From CAZCWX01 sp964502465 (GTDB lineage: Bacteria > Desulfobacterota > Binatia > Bin18), in NCBI GenBank assembly GCA_964502465.1, contig CAZCWX010000436.1, positions 1 to 5,880 on the forward strand: a stretch of DNA of 5,880 nucleotides. The letters are read 5' to 3'. Made by a program: the position numbers and the translations under genes. Below are positions 3,318-5,880 of this stretch, in pieces. Under the pieces are notes generated by a model. The model had not been told where the DNA came from. It ran no database searches and saw only the letters and a list, made by a program, of their open reading frames with translations. The stretch's first letter is position 1, and each line of letters starts with the position of its first letter.

Positions 3318-5880
3318 CTACTGGATCAAAGCAGAGGCGGACGGGCTGGTGTAGACATTGAAGATGTGGAGGTACACCTGTTCGGCCTTTGCGTCCACTT
3401 CCTGATCAGAATAACATTCCACCGGCAGGCCGGTCGCTTCGTTCCACAAAAAATCGCGGATCTCGACCTTGACGGCATCTCGCGTTGTTTGCTTTTCCCA
3501 CCAGTTATCAGCCCGCAGCCTTTCTGCCTTGAGCTTCGCCAGCAACTCGGCGGCGACCTGCTTCAACCGCTCGATGTCCTCCTTGGATAAGTCCGGCTTC
3601 AGCAGGAGATCGAACAACGCCAGGGTTTCTTCGTCCAGCCCCTCTCTCAAGGCGCGTGTCGATTCCTTGTCCAGCGCGTTCACGAACTGCACCAGTTCCT
3701 CGAAGGTCCGCTCAATCGTCACGCGGTCCTTTTCCCAGTTGTACGCCGCGATGATTTCTTCGTAATGTTGCTGGAAGTTTGTGCGCAATGGATTCTGCTG
3801 GATCATCCTGTGCAGTCTCTTCTCAACCGCCTCTTTGAGGTTTTGCACGGTCGTGTTTTTGGCGCGGCTGCGCTCGAATTCTTTCCGAAGCCGGTCAAAA
3901 TCGATGCGGCTGATATCGTACGTCGCACTTGACTCTGGCCCTACCTCTGCTGTCTTCGGCTCGACCACCGCGTCGACGACGGCATGCAGCTCACGGATGA
4001 TGGCAGTGATGTCCGCCTTCTCTCGGTCCGCTTGCAAACTGGTATAGATGATGTTGATGGCATCGTACTGCCGCCGGTAGTCGTTGACGCCTTTGATGGT
4101 CAGACAGGCGCGAAACTTCTTGAACACCTCCCGGGCGAGGATCTCGAAGCGCTTGCGGCTCTCGTCGTTTTCGTTCACCGCCTCTTTCGCGTCAATAATG
4201 GCCCTGTTGCGGGCGAAGCTTGTCCGCTCGGTAATGTCTTCCAGACGGCATCCCCGTTCCTCCAAGAAGCTGCGTACCAGAGCGATGGCCTCGACGAGGT
4301 CCGCCAGGAGTTCTTCTTCGGGTTTGACCGGATCGACCTCAGGCTGTGGGGTATCGCCGTCGATCAGACTCCCGCCCTGGTGGCCAGCGAAGGTTGCCAG
4401 CGCTTTGCGCAGGTTTTTCAGAATGCCGCAGTAATCGATAATGAGGCCGTTGTTCTTGCCTTCGTGCACCCGGTTGGCACGGGCAATCGCCTGCATCAAG
4501 GTATGCGCCTTGAGCGGCTTATCGAGGTACAGGGTGGACAGGCTAGGGACGTCGAAGCCAGTCATCCACATGGCGCAGACGATGACGATGCGGAAGGGAT
4601 GGTCCGGATTCTTGAAGGCATCTTCCACGTCAACCCGTTTCCCGTCTGGAGTTTCAAAGCCCTCCTTTATCAGACGGCGGTGTAGGGTGATGTCGAGCCC
4701 CCGCTGGCGGAACTTGTCCACCTCGCCCTGTTCTTCGCTCACGACCACCGCCATGCGCGTCTTTTTCATCCATTCGATCTGGCGGCGGCGGTACACCTCG
4801 TCTTGCTCGTCCGCCGCAGACGAGAGTTGTGCCTCCAGTTTCTGAAGATGCGCTGCCCAGTATGTGGTGATCAGATCGTACATGCGCACACAGGTAATCT
4901 TGTCGATGCACACCAGCATGGCTTTGCCAGTTTCCCACGAGGTTGCGTAGTGCTGAACGAAATCACGGGCAAGCCGATCGAGCCGCTTCTTGGCAGTCAT
5001 AATGTGGTAATCGCGCTTGAGTTCGCGTTCGAGGCGTTGGGCAACGTCGATGTCGTCAATCTCCAGTTGTTCCAGCTTCTCGGCGATTTTCTCATTCAGG
5101 TCAGTCGTAGCGACACCAAGCTTCTCGCCGCGGGCGTCGTAGTACAGCGGAACGGTCGCCTTGTCGTCTACGGCGCGTTGAAAGTCATACGTGGAGATGT
5201 AGCTGCCGAACACCCGACGGGTGATCTCATCATCCTTGAATAGCGGCGTGCCAGTGAACCCGATAAAGCTGGCGTTGGGCAAGGCGTTGCGCAGGTTGAG
5301 CGCCAGCCGTCCATACTGCGTGCGGTGCGCCTCGTCGGTGATGACGATGATATCGTCCCGGTCCGAGTACGGCTGAGACGGATCAACGTCTTTGTTGAAC
5401 TTGGGGATGAGGGTGAACACGTAGGATTTGTGCAGCCCGAGCAGGGTCTGTAGATGCTCGCCTGAACCGGCCCGGCAGGGGTCGCGGTCGTTGTCTACCA
5501 GGCCACAGCCAGCAAAGGTCTTGTAGATTTGCCTGTCCAGATCGTCGCGATCGGTGCAGATCAGAAAGGTAAACTGTCCGCCCAGTGTGCGGTGGATTTT
5601 GCGAGTAAAGAACACCATGGAGTAGGACTTGCCAGACCCTTGGGTGTGCCAAAACACGCCCAATTTGCCGAGGCGGTCATTGCGTTCCCGCACCGCCTGG
5701 ACCGCGCGATTGACGCCGAGGAGTTGGTGGTTGCGGGCGATGATCTTCACCAACTGGCCGGAGCTGTCATCGAATAGGATGAAGTTCTCAAACAGGTCGA
5801 GAAAATTGTGCTTGGTGCAGACACCCTTGAGCAGGGTTTCCATATCCACCACGCCCGGCTCATCTTCTTCCAGGCGTTTC
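3318..5880 (-). CDS. hsdR: Type I restriction enzyme motor/nuclease subunit HsdR (N-terminal end outside window)
   Basis: HsdR is the ATP-driven translocase and DNA-cutting subunit of the HsdR2-M2-S complex, which pumps unmethylated foreign DNA past itself before cleavage. The frame is open to the right edge, giving 853 visible residues; the GTG codons at 5852 and 5849 are probably internal. Counting from 5852, superfamily 2 helicase motifs appear in order: WHTQGSGKS (68-76, Walker A), ITDEAH (171-176, Walker B), GFTGTPL (198-204), MTGFDVPSL (430-438) and QAIARANR (454-461). A long helical C-terminal region follows, ending with WWEKQTTRDAVKVEIRDFLW (784-803), like the C-terminal domain that docks HsdR on the methylase core. 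Family members run to about 1,000-1,100 residues, so the missing part should hold the PD-(D/E)xK nuclease domain. No frameshift or stop interrupts the visible portion. The stop is TAG at 3320-3318. The hsdM and hsdS genes are not in the window; they would be expected upstream, beyond 5880. Confidence 0.96.
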   Translation of the reverse strand, partial: KRLEEDEPGVVDMETLLKGVCTKHNFLDLFENFILFDDSSGQLVKIIARNHQLLGVNRAVQAVRERNDRLGKLGVFWHTQGSGKSYSMVFFTRKIHRTLGGQFTFLICTDRDDLDRQIYKTFAGCGLVDNDRDPCRAGSGEHLQTLLGLHKSYVFTLIPKFNKDVDPSQPYSDRDDIIVITDEAHRTQYGRLALNLRNALPNASFIGFTGTPLFKDDEITRRVFGSYISTYDFQRAVDDKATVPLYYDARGEKLGVATTDLNEKIAEKLEQLEIDDIDVAQRLERELKRDYHIMTAKKRLDRLARDFVQHYATSWETGKAMLVCIDKITCVRMYDLITTYWAAHLQKLEAQLSSAADEQDEVYRRRQIEWMKKTRMAVVVSEEQGEVDKFRQRGLDITLHRRLIKEGFETPDGKRVDVEDAFKNPDHPFRIVIVCAMWMTGFDVPSLSTLYLDKPLKAHTLMQAIARANRVHEGKNNGLIIDYCGILKNLRKALATFAGHQGGSLIDGDTPQPEVDPVKPEEELLADLVEAIALVRSFLEERGCRLEDITERTSFARNRAIIDAKEAVNENDESRKRFEILAREVFKKFRACLTIKGVNDYRRQYDAINIIYTSLQADREKADITAIIRELHAVVDAVVEPKTAEVGPESSATYDISRIDFDRLRKEFERSRAKNTTVQNLKEAVEKRLHRMIQQNPLRTNFQQHYEEIIAAYNWEKDRVTIERTFEELVQFVNALDKESTRALREGLDEETLALFDLLLKPDLSKEDIERLKQVAAELLAKLKAERLRADNWWEKQTTRDAVKVEIRDFLWNEATGLPVECYSDQEVDAKAEQVYLHIFNVYTSPSASALIQ

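Noticed and set aside
3984..4685. 233-codon plus-strand frame opposite hsdR
   Set aside because: It mirrors the conserved helicase region of hsdR. Its hydrophobic/acidic composition is what reverse-complemented hsdR codons give, and no domain is visible.

Overview
The window is a GC-rich bacterial chromosome segment. Three lines sampled by eye gave about 70% GC in the flavin monooxygenase gene, 57% in hsdR and 48-55% in the nucleotidyltransferase gene. No ribosomal or other phylogenetic marker is present, so the organism cannot be placed. The luciferase-like monooxygenase / alpha-beta hydrolase / amidohydrolase grouping suggests an environmental bacterium with broad catabolic capacity, but that is an inference.

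Region 1 (1-2308, + strand) is a catabolic-type operon. It starts with the last 180 residues of an alpha/beta hydrolase whose start lies outside the window. After 25 bases and a near-consensus Shine-Dalgarno comes a complete 469-residue flavin-dependent (LLM class) oxidoreductase. Next is a 70-codon reading frame that appears to be the N-terminus and C-terminus of an amidohydrolase (metal-dependent TIM-barrel family) joined in frame with the whole core missing. A plausible reading is that the three once acted on a shared ring or amide substrate (oxygenation, then two hydrolyses). No substrate can be named, and the amidohydrolase step would now be lost.

Region 2 (2381-3254) is a nucleotidyltransferase/HEPN gene pair, overlapping by 29 bases, of the kind studied as MNT-HEPN toxin-antitoxin modules. 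The pair sits between two copies of a GC-rich palindromic repeat. The copies match at 21 of 22 positions and are in opposite orientation. The nucleotidyltransferase keeps its catalytic acidic residues. The HEPN protein shows no canonical R-x(4-6)-H ribonuclease motif.

Region 3 (3318-5880, - strand) is most of a type I restriction enzyme motor/nuclease subunit, HsdR. It has intact helicase motifs and C-terminal region; its N-terminal nuclease domain lies beyond the right edge. It converges on the HEPN gene across a 141-base gap that holds the right-hand palindrome.

Overall, the window shows a transition from a metabolic operon to defence-type accessory genes, with a deletion-scarred gene and a repeat-bracketed small module at the boundary. 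No tRNA, rRNA, CRISPR array, transposase or integrase was seen, and no stretch longer than 300 bases lacks a gene.
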